From: Streptomyces sp. NBC_01707
GTDB lineage: Bacteria; Actinomycetota; Actinomycetes; Streptomycetales; Streptomycetaceae
Reading direction: 5' to 3'
NCBI RefSeq assembly: GCF_041438805.1
Contig: NZ_CP109190.1
Coordinates: 930,001-994,000 of the forward strand
DNA: 64,000 nucleotides
Position numbers and translations under genes: made by a program. The notes beneath the pieces are model-generated. The model searched no databases. It was given only the letters and a program-made list of their open reading frames with translations, and had not been told where the DNA came from. Shown in pieces: positions 28,170 to 37,502 of the stretch. Positions within the stretch are counted from its first letter, which is position 1, and each line of letters begins with the position of its first letter.

Positions 28170-29723
28170 TCAGCGTCGTGCCCATGCCCCGAGAGCCCGC
28201 AGCACAGGTGAGCGGCCGGCCCTGGGCACCGTCCACAGTATCTGCCCCCGGACTCCCCACCTGGCGAGGAGGGCGCCGGCTGCCAGGAACCCGGTGGTGG
28301 CCGCGCGTTCCATGAGCGCAACGGGCAGGTCACAGCGGATCGCGTCGCCTGCGAGGGTTACTCGAGGGTGGGGGGTCAGCACCGGGGGCCGGCGTTGGTA
28401 TGAGCCGACCGGGAAATGCGGGCAGTCGGAGCGCCACTCGTGCCGGACGTCCACGATCCGTGCGCCTCGTGTTTCGGGGTAGATCCGGCGCAGACTTTTG
28501 ACGAGGTGGTCTTGCACCGCCTGCGGTGTGGTGTGGGCGGCGACGGCGTAGGCGTGTAGTTCCACCACCGAGCCGCCGGTCCGGGCAGCCCAACGGGCGG
28601 CCTCACCCTCGTAGTGATTCAGGACACTGATGTTGTCGAGCCCGTCGTAGCCGCTGGTGCCGAGGAATCCAGGGCGGTCGGCGTGGACGGGGCGGTTCAG
28701 CCAGAGCCGGGAGACGAGGAAGGGCGGGGCGGTGCGCAGCGCGGCGATGTCGTCCCGCCACACAGGGCTGCCCAGACCGGGCGACGAGGCGACAAGGCCG
28801 CGCAGAGCTCCAGAGTCGAGGGCCAGGACCGCCGCGTCGCAGAGGTGTTCATCGGTGTCGGTCAGTACCCGCACTCCCCGCTCGTCGTGCGGATGTACGC
28901 CATGCACGGGCGTGCCGGTGCGCACGTTCACCCCGAGGCGCTGGAGGTAGTCGCCGAGCGGTTCCCACAGGGCTTGCGGGAAGGGTTCGGTCGGCACGTC
29001 GAAGAGCAGGCCCTCCGCGGAGCCGAGGAAGTAGATGTGGAACATCAGCAGGAGTTCCGCGGCGGACAGTTCATGTGGGTCGGCGAAGAAGCTGCGTGAG
29101 AACACCTCGAACGCAAGATGGTGCGCGGCCTCCGGGAAGCGGACGCTTGCCAGGAAGTCGGTCGCGCTGATCATGTCGAACCGTTCGTAGACAGCGGGCA
29201 CCCGGACATCGAGGAGGGGCAGTGCCGCCCTGGCGTCCATGGCGGCGAGATCGCGCCAACTGAACGTTGGGCTCAGAGCGACGAATCCGAGCGCGCTCAG
29301 GGGCGGTGTCCGAGGAACGCGGGCGAATCCGTCGGTCAGTCCCCCGCTGTGCTGCAGGGGGTAATCGGGCAGCGGTCGCAGACGGTCGAGTCCGGGGTCG
29401 GTTCTCCGCAGCAGGCCGCGTAGGTTGTAGTACTGCCGGAAGAAGGCGTGGAAGCCGCGGCTCATGGTGGCCTCGGAACCATCGGCCAGACGGGTGAGCC
29501 CGCCCGCGAGCCGGCCGCCGAGCGCATCATCGCGTTCGTAGAGGGTGACGCGGGCACCTCGTTCGGCGAGCAGGGTGGCCGCGGCGAGGCCGGCGATGCC
29601 GCCACCGACCACGGCGACGTTAGGAGCGTCATCGCGTGCGAAACGCTCACGGCCGGGAAAGGGCGTCCACCGCTCGGCCTTCCGGTCGCGGCCTCGCCGA
29701 ACGGCACGGGCGCGCGCGCTCAC
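28170..29723 (-). CDS. crtU: CrtU: beta-carotene desaturase/methyltransferase (isorenieratene synthase)
   Basis: A 517-residue FAD-dependent enzyme that aromatises the beta-ionone rings of beta-carotene, moving a methyl group, to give isorenieratene. The dinucleotide fold is VAVVGGGIAGLAAATLLAER near residue 36, followed by GGRLAG and GFHAFFRQYYNLRGLLRR, which is characteristic of CrtU/Des-type proteins. The C-terminus LAGDAIRCDLPVALMERAAT closes the FAD site. GTG 29723 overlaps the crtT TGA (GTGA), so it is the last gene of the crtY-crtT-crtU operon. It converges on the crtEIB operon with a 138-bp gap. Confidence 0.9.
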   Translation of the reverse strand: MSARARAVRRGRDRKAERWTPFPGRERFARDDAPNVAVVGGGIAGLAAATLLAERGARVTLYERDDALGGRLAGGLTRLADGSEATMSRGFHAFFRQYYNLRGLLRRTDPGLDRLRPLPDYPLQHSGGLTDGFARVPRTPPLSALGFVALSPTFSWRDLAAMDARAALPLLDVRVPAVYERFDMISATDFLASVRFPEAAHHLAFEVFSRSFFADPHELSAAELLLMFHIYFLGSAEGLLFDVPTEPFPQALWEPLGDYLQRLGVNVRTGTPVHGVHPHDERGVRVLTDTDEHLCDAAVLALDSGALRGLVASSPGLGSPVWRDDIAALRTAPPFLVSRLWLNRPVHADRPGFLGTSGYDGLDNISVLNHYEGEAARWAARTGGSVVELHAYAVAAHTTPQAVQDHLVKSLRRIYPETRGARIVDVRHEWRSDCPHFPVGSYQRRPPVLTPHPRVTLAGDAIRCDLPVALMERAATTGFLAAGALLARWGVRGQILWTVPRAGRSPVLRALGAWARR

Positions 29724-30460
29724 CGGCCGCCTCCGACCGTCGAAGGGATGACGTGGTGGGTTCGTGCGAGGAAAGTGTGCACGATGCCGGTCTGCCATCC
29801 AGCGACGGGGGTCGCGCGCACCTCGGTGAATCCCACACGGTTAAGGCGGGCGGTGAAAGCGTGCGCGGTGTCGAAGTCCAGAACGCTGCGCCACAGGTGA
29901 CGGTAGAGGGCGCGGTCGCCGCTGAGCGTGCCCGCCGGGATGATTACGCCGCGGCATACCGCCGTCCATAGGGCGCGGTGCGCCGACGAGCCGCTGAGGC
30001 TGTACTCGTGGACGGCTAGGCGTCCACCCGGCCGCAACAGGATGGTCCGGAGGGTTTCGAGGACTGTGTCGGGATCGGTGACGTTACGGAAGAGGTAGGC
30101 GGCGAAGACCGCGTCGCAGGGGCCCTCACCCGCCGTCGCCATGTCCTCGACTCTCAGGTGCAGGAAGCGCACGCGGGCTGGCCACGGTTTGGTAAGCGCT
30201 CGCTTCAGCATCCCCGATGAGGCGTCGACCGCGGTGATCCGGGCGCGGGGTGCGGCCCGTAGCAGGGCCCGTGTGGAGGCACCAGTGCCGCAGCCGAGGT
30301 CGAGTACGTTCAGTCCGGCTCCGTCATCGGGAAGCTTGAGGCGGCGCGCCGAGCGGAGGAGGTCGGTGCGGTAGCCGGGGTTGAGAGCGGTGAGGCTGTC
30401 GTAGGTGCCGGACGCGTGGTCGAAGGCGCGTGCCAGATCGTGGTCGCGCAGCAGTGTCAT
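29720..30460 (-). CDS. crtT: CrtT: SAM-dependent methyltransferase of the carotenoid cluster
   Basis: A 246-residue class I methyltransferase. Motif I is LNVLDLGCGTGASTRALL (about residues 50-67), ITAVDASSGML is the acidic motif II, and CDAVFAAYLFRNVTDP is motif III of the UbiE/COQ5-like type. In Streptomyces crt clusters the gene between crtY and crtU is named crtT; its product is a presumed methyltransferase whose contribution to isorenieratene is unproven. ATG 30460 overlaps the crtY stop (ATGA), and the stop overlaps crtU. Confidence 0.85.
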   Translation of the reverse strand: MTLLRDHDLARAFDHASGTYDSLTALNPGYRTDLLRSARRLKLPDDGAGLNVLDLGCGTGASTRALLRAAPRARITAVDASSGMLKRALTKPWPARVRFLHLRVEDMATAGEGPCDAVFAAYLFRNVTDPDTVLETLRTILLRPGGRLAVHEYSLSGSSAHRALWTAVCRGVIIPAGTLSGDRALYRHLWRSVLDFDTAHAFTARLNRVGFTEVRATPVAGWQTGIVHTFLARTHHVIPSTVGGGR

Positions 30461-31650
30461 CGGTGGTTGTCTCCCATGCGTGGGTCTGGGTGGAAGCGGC
30501 GGGCCAGGAAGGGGAGTTCGATGGCGGTCCGCATCATGGGGCCGATCGGGGTGCGCAGGCCGATGCACCATTCCTCCCACGGCGAGGTGTCGCCGTCGAG
30601 GAACCGCAGCAGGCGCTGAGGTGGGACACGGCGGAACAGGCCGGTGAAGAAGTCGGGGCCGTCGATACGCCCGGTGTCCAAGGCTCGCAGCAGTACCGCA
30701 TCCATGGCGAGTGCCCGCGCCCCGTGCGGAGGGGGCACGACGACGCGGCCGTCGCGCAGGCTGGCGGCCACTGCCCGGCTCTGCCGCTGGATCGCGGCGA
30801 AGGTGTAGCCGGTCGCCGGGCGGGTGGCACCGCCCGCGGTTCCGATTCGGAAGACGGCGGGCGCAATCCGGCGGGCGAAGCGCGCGTCTGTCATGGGAAT
30901 GACGCCGCTCTCCGTCGACTCCACGACGAACGGGCCGAGTTCCAGAACGTTACGGGTGTAGTCGGTCAACGCCGCGTCGTACGCTGTTGCGTGTAGCGGG
31001 GTTCGGGAGAACTCCGTGTACTCGACAAGCGCCCGGTCTGGCGCCAGCGGCAGGACGTAGCCGAAGGCGAGCCCGCCTCGCGGTTGCGGCACGCGGAAGT
31101 CCATGAGGTCGGCGACCACGGGATCGAACCGGTCTGTGCCCGTGCGTACGAACCAGCCGCAGAAGTGCTGCATCAGTTGTGTGCGTGCCGGTGGCAGGGT
31201 GGGTCGGGGGCGCGAGTCGAAGACGTGGCGGGCACGAAGTGTGAGCGTCCGGCCGTCGGAGGCCGTACATCGGACCTCCGCCCCGTCGCCCGTGTTGCGG
31301 ACAATGTCCGCCGTGGCGCGCACGATCCTCCCGTTGGGCGAGCGGGACACGCGGGCGTGTACCAGTCGTTCGAATGCCGCGGAGCGGAGCATGCGGTAGC
31401 GCAGCGGGGCGGGGTCCACGGTGACCTCGCTGTCGTCTTTCCCATGGATTCGCAGCATCGACCACGAGGCGTGGACCGCATCGTCGAAGTCGCCCTTGCC
31501 CAGCTCCCAGTAGCACCACGTCCGCTCAGGCGGACGCTGCGCCCCCTCCGGCGGTTCCACGACCGTGAAGGTGGCGGCGGCACTCTCCGCCAGCCGGTAC
31601 GCCAGGCTGAGGCCTGCTGCTCCACCACCGACGATGACCACATCTGACAT
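30457..31650 (-). CDS. crtY: Lycopene beta-cyclase CrtY
   Basis: A 397-residue FAD/NAD(P)-dependent cyclase converting lycopene to beta-carotene. The N-terminal VVIVGGGAAGLSLAYRLAE is the dinucleotide motif, RTWCYWELG the family-specific block, and FRIGTAGGATRPATGYTFA the CrtY C-terminal signature. ATG 31650 has CCGGAAAG just upstream. A GTG at 31677 overlaps the TGA of the truncated oxidoreductase frame and could be an alternative, coupled start. First enzyme of the crtYTU operon. Confidence 0.92.
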   Translation of the reverse strand: MSDVVIVGGGAAGLSLAYRLAESAAATFTVVEPPEGAQRPPERTWCYWELGKGDFDDAVHASWSMLRIHGKDDSEVTVDPAPLRYRMLRSAAFERLVHARVSRSPNGRIVRATADIVRNTGDGAEVRCTASDGRTLTLRARHVFDSRPRPTLPPARTQLMQHFCGWFVRTGTDRFDPVVADLMDFRVPQPRGGLAFGYVLPLAPDRALVEYTEFSRTPLHATAYDAALTDYTRNVLELGPFVVESTESGVIPMTDARFARRIAPAVFRIGTAGGATRPATGYTFAAIQRQSRAVAASLRDGRVVVPPPHGARALAMDAVLLRALDTGRIDGPDFFTGLFRRVPPQRLLRFLDGDTSPWEEWCIGLRTPIGPMMRTAIELPFLARRFHPDPRMGDNHR

Positions 31651-31673
31651 GCTTTCCGGGTAGCAGTGCGGGG

Positions 31674-32036
31674 TCACCGGGCGCGCCGTTCGACGCGGGG
31701 AGCCGCGTCGGGGGCGGTGCGCAGCAGCTCGGTGTCCGACTCCAGCCCTTCAGGCAGTGCTGCGGCCAGGTGGGCAGGCGCGGCGCCGATATCTTCGGTC
31801 GGCGAGCAGATAGTCCCTTGGATCATGCTGCGCCACACGAGGTGGAAGAGGCGGGCGGAGGTCTCCGACCGATCGTCCAGGAAGACCCCGGACAGGAAGG
31901 GTCGCAGGACGCGGCCGGCCACCTCGTCCGTCAGTTCCGCATCGTCCAGCGCCGCAGAGGTCGGGCGGTCGCCGCGTCGTTTGAGCCGGGCCGCAGGCCG
32001 CAGAGTTGCCGGTACTTGGGGATGACAGACTGTCAT
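31674..32036 (-). pseudogene. Truncated FAD-dependent oxidoreductase upstream of crtY
   Basis: The frame from ATG 32036 (strong AAGAGGAG just upstream) encodes only about 120 residues. ELTDEVAGRVLRPFLSGVFL and SARLFHLVWRSMIQGTI match an internal block of the roughly 430-residue amine-oxidase/desaturase-like oxidoreductases of streptomycetes. The Rossmann FAD motif before it and the C-terminal FAD-closing motif after it are missing. The stop (31674-31676) overlaps a potential crtY GTG. Its upstream signals survive, so it may still be transcribed as the leader of crtYTU. Confidence 0.7.
32022..32036. promoter_or_regulatory. Palindrome covering the leader start codon of the crtY operon
   Basis: ATGACAG-A-CTGTCAT is a perfect 7-1-7 inverted repeat that includes the ATG of the truncated oxidoreductase frame. 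It could be an operator or an mRNA hairpin at the operon start; the role is inferred. Confidence 0.35.
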
Positions 32037-32739
32037 GCTCCTCTTATTTCGTCTCGTCACTGAGTGCACCGGATCGTCTACTCTTCGGCATTCTCCCCGC
32101 AGGCCGGTACCCGTACAGCGGCGCGCCGCACCGGGCTGCGATGTGAACGGGAGGGTCACCCGTGCGGCGGCCGGACCTCCCCCGCTGACTCCCTAGTCCG
32201 ACGACGCCGCGCCGAATGGGACATAACCGCCACCGATTCCGCCCGCGTGGCGGACGTTCATCACTCGCAACGACCCCCGCCAGGACGGCGACCGCCTCCC
32301 GCAGCCCCGACGGACGCGGCAGCCCGGCTATGGGCTGGCCGGCCCAGCCTCGCCCCTGGGTGAGCACTGCGGCCGCCGCGCATACCGCACTGACGTCAGG
32401 GCAGACGGAGTCGAAGGCCAGGCGGCGGTTGAGGCTCCGGCAGCATCCTGGGCCGGGACGTGAGTCGGCCCCCAGCGGGGAGACTGGTGGAGGGCGCGGG
32501 CAGCTCGTGGGAATGTGCCAGGCGGGGTCTTGCGGGCGGCGATCCGGTTCAGCTTGGTGCGGGCCCGCTCGGAGACGGGCAGGAACTGCAGCTTGCCGGG
32601 GTCGCCCTGTGGCGCACGCCTCCACGGCGGTGAGCCGAGTACTGGCGGCCGGGCTGGGCCTGCCGCGCCCGGACCACCTTTCGAGCAGATGGCGGCTGTC
32701 AGGTCGTTTCTTGGTGCGCCGCACGGTTATCTGTTGTCC
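32037..32739. other. 700-bp stretch without a recognisable gene
   Basis: Lies between the crtY operon leader (its promoter must be here, reading leftward) and the DUF2231-Rieske gene. Open frames on both strands show no domain that I can name; the region may hold decayed sequence of genes that once linked the two loci. In particular there is no MerR/LitR-like or ECF sigma/LitS-like coding sequence. Confidence 0.5.
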
Positions 32740-33723
32740 ATGACTGAATCGCCGGAGCTCGACGACCGTGTCCCTGCTGCTGGAGCTATGCGGCAGGCGT
32801 TGAAGCGCGTACTGCCGTCCGCTTCGGGCCCGGGCAGGATCATCCAGGGTATGGACCGGCTGGAGCACGCTGCCGCCTTGGACGGCATCGTCGAGCACGT
32901 CCGCAATACGGTTCGAGCGGTTCCCCTCGGCCGTGCGAGGGACGTGCTGCACGGCCGCTGGCTGGGCCATCCCGTTCACCCGCTGATGGTGCAGGTGCCG
33001 ATCGGCACCTGGTTCTCGGCGGCCGTGCTCGACCTGCTCCCGGGACAGCGCAGGGCAGCGAGCACTTTGATCGGCGTCGGGCTTGCTGCTGCCGTTCCGG
33101 CGGCCGCGGCGGGCTGGGCCGACTGGGCGGAGCTGCAGCACCGGCAGATGCGGGTAGGGCTGGTGCACGCGGCCGCGAACGCCACGGGAGTGGGGCTCTA
33201 CGCGGGATCTATCACTGCTCGAGTACGGGGGCGCACCGCGCTGGGCAAGGCGCTCGGGTTCGCCGGCTTGGCGGTTGTCGGTCTCGGCGGGGCGATCGGC
33301 GGTCACCTGGCCTACCGGCAGGCTTCTGGCGCCAATCACGCCGAAGTGGTGCCGGAGTTGGTGACGCCGGGGTGGCACGACATCGGGGACGTCGCCGACT
33401 TCCCCGTCGGCAGAGCGGTCCGGCGGCACGTCGACGATGTGGCCGTCCTAGTCGTGCGCGAGAGCGGCAACCGTGTCCGCATTTTGGCCGACTCGTGCAG
33501 TCACATGGGTGGCCCCCTGTCCCAGGGCGCGATCGACGACGGCTGCGTCCGCTGCCCCTGGCACGGCAGCGTCTTCCGCCTCCAGGACGGCTGGAATGTA
33601 CGCGGACCCGCGACCGCCCCTCAGCCCGCCTTCGACACCCGGATCACCGATGGCCATGTCGAGGCTCGGCTGCTCGGCACGGAAGCGGCAGGCACAGCCG
33701 ACCCATCGCACGATCCGGCTTAG
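32740..33723 (+). CDS. DUF2231-Rieske [2Fe-2S] membrane protein
   Basis: A 327-residue protein. Residues about 75-195 are a DUF2231 membrane domain (GHPVHPLMVQVPIGTW, hydrophobic helices near 93-125, 140-158 and 172-190). The C-terminal Rieske domain has ligands Cys253-x-His255 and Cys272-x2-His275 (DSCSHMGGPL, VRCPWHGSVFR). It is common in Streptomyces and probably serves a membrane-bound electron-transfer function; the partner is unknown. ATG 32740 opens MTESPELDD, whereas longer in-frame starts have no conserved sequence. It is the second Rieske protein within 6 kb but is architecturally unrelated to the crt one. Confidence 0.85.
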   Translation: MTESPELDDRVPAAGAMRQALKRVLPSASGPGRIIQGMDRLEHAAALDGIVEHVRNTVRAVPLGRARDVLHGRWLGHPVHPLMVQVPIGTWFSAAVLDLLPGQRRAASTLIGVGLAAAVPAAAAGWADWAELQHRQMRVGLVHAAANATGVGLYAGSITARVRGRTALGKALGFAGLAVVGLGGAIGGHLAYRQASGANHAEVVPELVTPGWHDIGDVADFPVGRAVRRHVDDVAVLVVRESGNRVRILADSCSHMGGPLSQGAIDDGCVRCPWHGSVFRLQDGWNVRGPATAPQPAFDTRITDGHVEARLLGTEAAGTADPSHDPA

Positions 33724-33834
33724 CGTGCTGGAAGGCAAAGCTGTGCGAGACCATCAATGCTTTTCCGCGGAGGCAGCTGTCCGTGGATCACGGCGTGCGT
33801 AAGGGGACCCCGGATGCCACAGAACCAAGTGTGC

Positions 33835-34089
33835 TCAGGACTCACGGAGTTTGTGCTCAATGTCGTTGCGGTCGAGGCCCTCACTTTTCGCGTACTGCGT
33901 GATCGCTTCCTGCAGGTCGCGCTCGAGGTCACGCCAAGCGCGCCATGCCGTCTCGTAGGTCGCCGTTTGCGCCTCGCTCCACGGCTCAGTTGCCGGCGGC
34001 CCAAAGCGCTCGCGCAGTTCCATGACGCGGGCGTGCGCCTCGTCCGTCGCGCGTCGCATGCCGACCAGCTCTTCCAGGGTGTCTGCCAC
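33835..34089 (-). CDS. Small helical hypothetical protein, 84 aa
   Basis: The sequence MADTLEELVGMRRATDEAHA continues as an amphipathic, charged helical protein ending LDRNDIEHKLRES. No family name is recognised. Its Streptomyces-like codon usage and position just downstream of the Ku gene on the same strand (71 bp) suggest a real co-transcribed gene. Confidence 0.6.
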   Translation of the reverse strand: MADTLEELVGMRRATDEAHARVMELRERFGPPATEPWSEAQTATYETAWRAWRDLERDLQEAITQYAKSEGLDRNDIEHKLRES

Positions 34090-34159
34090 GCCCGAACCCT
34101 AGAACGCCACAACCGGGCGCGCCTGCGCGGGCCTGGATGTGCGGAGGTGGTGGCGGTGG

Positions 34160-35233
34160 TCAAGCGGCGCTCTTTTTGCGGCGGTGTCCAGCCGGGGCGA
34201 GTGCGTCGATGAGCTCTTCCCGGTTCATCTTGGAGCGGCCGGCGATGGCCTGCTCGGTGGCCCGTTGGTACAGCTCCGTCTTGCTCAACTGTCGAAGCTC
34301 GCCCCTGCCTCGGCCCTGGTCGCGGGTTGTCGCCGACGCGCGGGCTGCCTTCGGCGGAGCCTTCTTGTCTGTGGTCTTCCTCTTCGCCTCGGGCTTGCGC
34401 ACCGTGCGGGCAGCGGCCTTCTTCCGCGGCTCGGCCGAATCCTTCTCCCTGGAGCCCCGGGCCTGGTCAAGGCTGCCTTGCAGGAGCTCCATCAGGTCGA
34501 CGACGTTGGTGGCCTGTGGCGCCTCCTCCGCTGCCGCGATCTCCTGGCCCTCGGCTTTCGCCCGCACCAGCTCCCGCACCTTCTCCTGGTAGGTGTCGCG
34601 ATACCGGGCCGGATCCCACGGCGCGTCCAGGGCGTCGATCAGCTGGATCGCCATGTCCCGCTCCTTGCCTTTGCCGGCGCTGCCGGAGGGCAGGTCGGGC
34701 AGCTCCTGGCCGGGGTCTCGCACCTCGTCCGCCCAGTGCAGCGTCTGCAGCACCAGGAGCTTGTCCTCCGCACGTAGCGCGGTCAGGTACTGCTTGCCGC
34801 GCATCACGAACGTGGCGATGCCGGCCTTGTCCGACTCGGCCAGTGCCGCCCGCAGCAGCTCATAGACCTTGGTGTACTCCTTGCCGCGGGGGGCGATGTA
34901 GTACGTGCGGTCGAAGTAGACCGGCTCGACGTCGCCCAGGTCGACGAAGTCGCTGATGTCGATGGTCTGGGAGCGCCCAGGCGCGATCTCGTCCAGTTCG
35001 TCGGGCTCGACGACGACGTACTCGCCTTCGGTCACCTCGAAGCCCTTGACGATATCTTCGGCGGGTACTTCCTTGCCGGTGCGTTCGTTGACCCGCCGGT
35101 TGCGGACTCGGTCGGCACTTCCGCGCTGAAGCTGGTGGAAGTGGACCGTGTGGTCCCCGACCGCGGTGTACAGGCCGACCGGCACGCTGACCAGCCCGAA
35201 GGTGATGACACCCGTCCAGATCGCACGAGCCAT
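34160..35233 (-). CDS. ku: Ku protein (bacterial NHEJ) with Lys-rich C-terminal extension
   Basis: A 357-residue bacterial Ku. [20 protein letters not shown] is the classic N-terminus, the core beta-barrel runs to about residue 235, and [17 protein letters not shown] ends it. A long basic Lys/Ala/Arg-rich linker (about 265-320) leads to a small helical SAP/HeH-like domain ([30 protein letters not shown]). Ku dimers thread onto DNA ends and recruit LigD; no ligD is in the window, and extended basic tails are typical of the extra Ku copies of streptomycetes. ATG 35233 matches the conserved start. Confidence 0.95.
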   Translation of the reverse strand: MARAIWTGVITFGLVSVPVGLYTAVGDHTVHFHQLQRGSADRVRNRRVNERTGKEVPAEDIVKGFEVTEGEYVVVEPDELDEIAPGRSQTIDISDFVDLGDVEPVYFDRTYYIAPRGKEYTKVYELLRAALAESDKAGIATFVMRGKQYLTALRAEDKLLVLQTLHWADEVRDPGQELPDLPSGSAGKGKERDMAIQLIDALDAPWDPARYRDTYQEKVRELVRAKAEGQEIAAAEEAPQATNVVDLMELLQGSLDQARGSREKDSAEPRKKAAARTVRKPEAKRKTTDKKAPPKAARASATTRDQGRGRGELRQLSKTELYQRATEQAIAGRSKMNREELIDALAPAGHRRKKSAA

Positions 35234-35410
35234 GACCGCCCACTCCCATCCTTCCCGTCACCGTCGCCGCACCAGGCGCAGGGCGTAGATGCTCCTCTGA
35301 ACACGCTGGCACTCCTGCATGAACAGCGCGCGCTGGGGACATGCGGGCGAAGTAGGAGCATTAGCCGGGTAGGGGGCTAGCAGTGGAGTTACGGATCCGG
35401 GTGCCGACAC

Positions 35411-36298
35411 CTATCTGGCAGGGTTTGTCAGACATTGCACCTCCTGCCGAGCCTCCTGCGCCGCTCGTTCAGCCCGGGTCACAAAGTCAGCAGCTGCCTG
35501 GCACCGTTCTTCGGCTTCCTGCTGATCGTGCTCGGCCCGCTGGTACTCCTCGCGGGCCTGGTCGCGCAGGTCGCGTGCCTGTTGCAGCGATGCGTCAGCG
35601 TCTGCCTGTTCGGCGCGCTGCCTGCGAAGCTGCTGATCGGCCGTCGTGGCACCTTTGCGGGCCTGGGCGAGCTGTTTTTGCCTCTGGCGGCGCCGCTCGG
35701 CGAGTTCGTCCTTCGCTGGCGTCCGCGAAAGCCGCTGCGCAGTCGGCGCTCGTGCCGGCTTCTGCGGTGCGTCGGCTGGCGCGGCGGTGCCGGCCGCAAA
35801 GTCTGCCGGCGGAGTGAGGGCGCGCTCCAGTCGGCCGGCGGCCCACCGGTCCGCCGCGTCCTGATCGGCGAGCACGGCGCGCAGGGTGGATGCGACGTCC
35901 TGCTGCGCTGCATCCGACAGCCGGTGCCCGGCTTCACGAGCAGGTGCGGCAGCCTGCCGGGACAGGGCCGAGACGATACTGCTGCGCTGCTCGGACAGCT
36001 CTTTGATCCCGTCGGCATCCAGGATTCGGTATGCCTCGCGCAGCGCCCGCCCGAGTTCCAGGAACCGTCGGCTCTCTGCCGGTTGCGAGCGCAGCAGCAA
36101 GTTCGCTGCCCATGCCGCGAGCGCGGGGCGGCGGGCGGCATGGATCAGACGGGCATCCTCCACGAGCCCGTTCGCCTTGGCCTCGGCGGCAAGCTCCTCA
36201 CGACGGGAGACGAAATCGGACGGCGCCGTGGCGTAGACCTTGTCCAGAAGTCCCTCTACGTCGTGCTCTCCGCTTCCCCGCGCGTTCTTACGCTGCAT
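35411..36298 (-). CDS. Coiled-coil hypothetical protein, 295 aa
   Basis: ATG 36298 opens MQRKNARGSGEHDVEGLLDK. Residues 15-160 form a helical domain (VYATAPSDFVSRREELAAEA, ARLIHAARRPALAAWAANLL). Residues 200-290 are a highly charged, Gln/Arg/Glu/Ala-rich coiled coil (AERRRQRQKQLAQARKGA, QARDLRDQAREEYQRAEHDQ). No catalytic motif is seen. Proteins of this shape recur in Streptomyces beside stress and NHEJ genes; the role is unknown. It lies upstream of Ku on the same strand, separated by about 180 bp. Confidence 0.75.
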   Translation of the reverse strand: MQRKNARGSGEHDVEGLLDKVYATAPSDFVSRREELAAEAKANGLVEDARLIHAARRPALAAWAANLLLRSQPAESRRFLELGRALREAYRILDADGIKELSEQRSSIVSALSRQAAAPAREAGHRLSDAAQQDVASTLRAVLADQDAADRWAAGRLERALTPPADFAAGTAAPADAPQKPARAPTAQRLSRTPAKDELAERRRQRQKQLAQARKGATTADQQLRRQRAEQADADASLQQARDLRDQAREEYQRAEHDQQEAEERCQAAADFVTRAERAAQEARQEVQCLTNPAR

Positions 36299-36613
36299 GA
36301 TCTTCAGACTCCATCGAGCCGGGCCACGCCCAAGGGAAGGGCTCACCCCGTGCCGGGCCGTCGCTTCATCCGCGGCACCCAGAACCGCTGGCCCGGAAGT
36401 GTCCTGGCCATGCCGCTACCGGGAAATTCCAACATGGGCTTCAGACTGCTCCGACGCGGGTGCCAGCGGTGGGCCCCTTCCAGCCGGGATCGGGCCCGGC
36501 ACGGAACGCTCACGGTGGTGCGGATGCGGTGACCCGTCCCAACCTGCGCACTGATTCCTGGCGCTGGTGATGCGTTGGGCGGGAGGGGAGCAAGTGTGAC
36601 GGTGCGGTTGCTG
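36299..36613. other. Intergenic stretch, no gene recognised
   Basis: The promoter side of the coiled-coil gene plus the 3' side of the next minus-strand frame. Nothing else supported. Confidence 0.5.
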
Positions 36614-37108
36614 TTACCCGGGCGAGTGCTGGCGGCCGATGCGAGGGGAGTCAGCTTCCGCTGGTGGACCGGCGTCGATCTTCGCCAAGCTGGAAACGAA
36701 GCTCGGAACCAGCGCGCGGATACGGGCTTCGGGGATGTCGCCTGCCAGGGCCTGGACAGCGAGTTCGGTGCCGGGTGTGGCAGCTGCGCCGAAGAGTTGA
36801 CGGAGTAGATGCAGTCCTTCGGCAGCGACGGCGCCTACCCGCGAGTCCTTGCAGAGAGTGTCGAAGGATGCTGCTACCTGGCTGGCCCGGACCGTGGCCA
36901 TGATCCGGTAGACGTCTCCGGCGTCTTTGGCGGACAGCCGGTGGGGTTTCCCGTTTTTGGCGTCGATGATCCGTTCGTTCAGCTTGTTTGCCTTGGCAAC
37001 GAGTAGCGCGGCTCGGGCCGGCGACGTAGGCCTATGGTCTTCGATGCTGGTCAAGACGGTGGAGTAGGTCTGGCCGCGTTCGCGAAGTCGTCCACGCCCG
37101 GCACGCGC
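36614..37108 (-). pseudogene. Hypothetical protein, probably 5'-truncated
   Basis: The conserved-looking part begins about residue 90 of the open frame (TYSTVLTSIEDHRPTSPARA) and continues as a helical domain (LNERIIDAKNGKPHRLSAKD, EARIRALVPSFVSSLAKID). The first 80 codons of the open frame are low-complexity and lack a start signal, suggesting that the native 5' end is lost or lies in another frame. The family is unnamed; it is reminiscent of nucleotidyltransferase-associated helical domains, which I cannot confirm. Confidence 0.4.
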
Positions 37109-37502
37109 GGGCGCCCCCGACGCTCTGCAGGTCGCCGATCGGTTCCACCTGTGGCAGGGCCTCGGCCGGCCGTGGAGACCTGCGTCGCCGCCCACCGCGA
37201 AGATGCCCGCGCGGGCAGACTCGCCCGTCCCCGTCCTATCCAACAAGTCCTGCCGGAGGCCCCACTCCTCCCAGTAGAGGAATTCGGCCCCAGACGTCGT
37301 TGCACCACACATGTCCGGTGTGGTGCCAGCCGCCAACTTCCGGGGGTTGACCGCTAGAGATCTTTAATCGTGGGCGTTACTGAGATTTGAGATCCAGCTC
37401 CGAGTGGACATACCGGACGCTCGATGAAGTCCGCGATGTCACTTGCGTATCGTCGCTGGATGGAGCGGTAGCCGCGGGCCGTGTCCGACTATGCTCCTGG
37501 TC

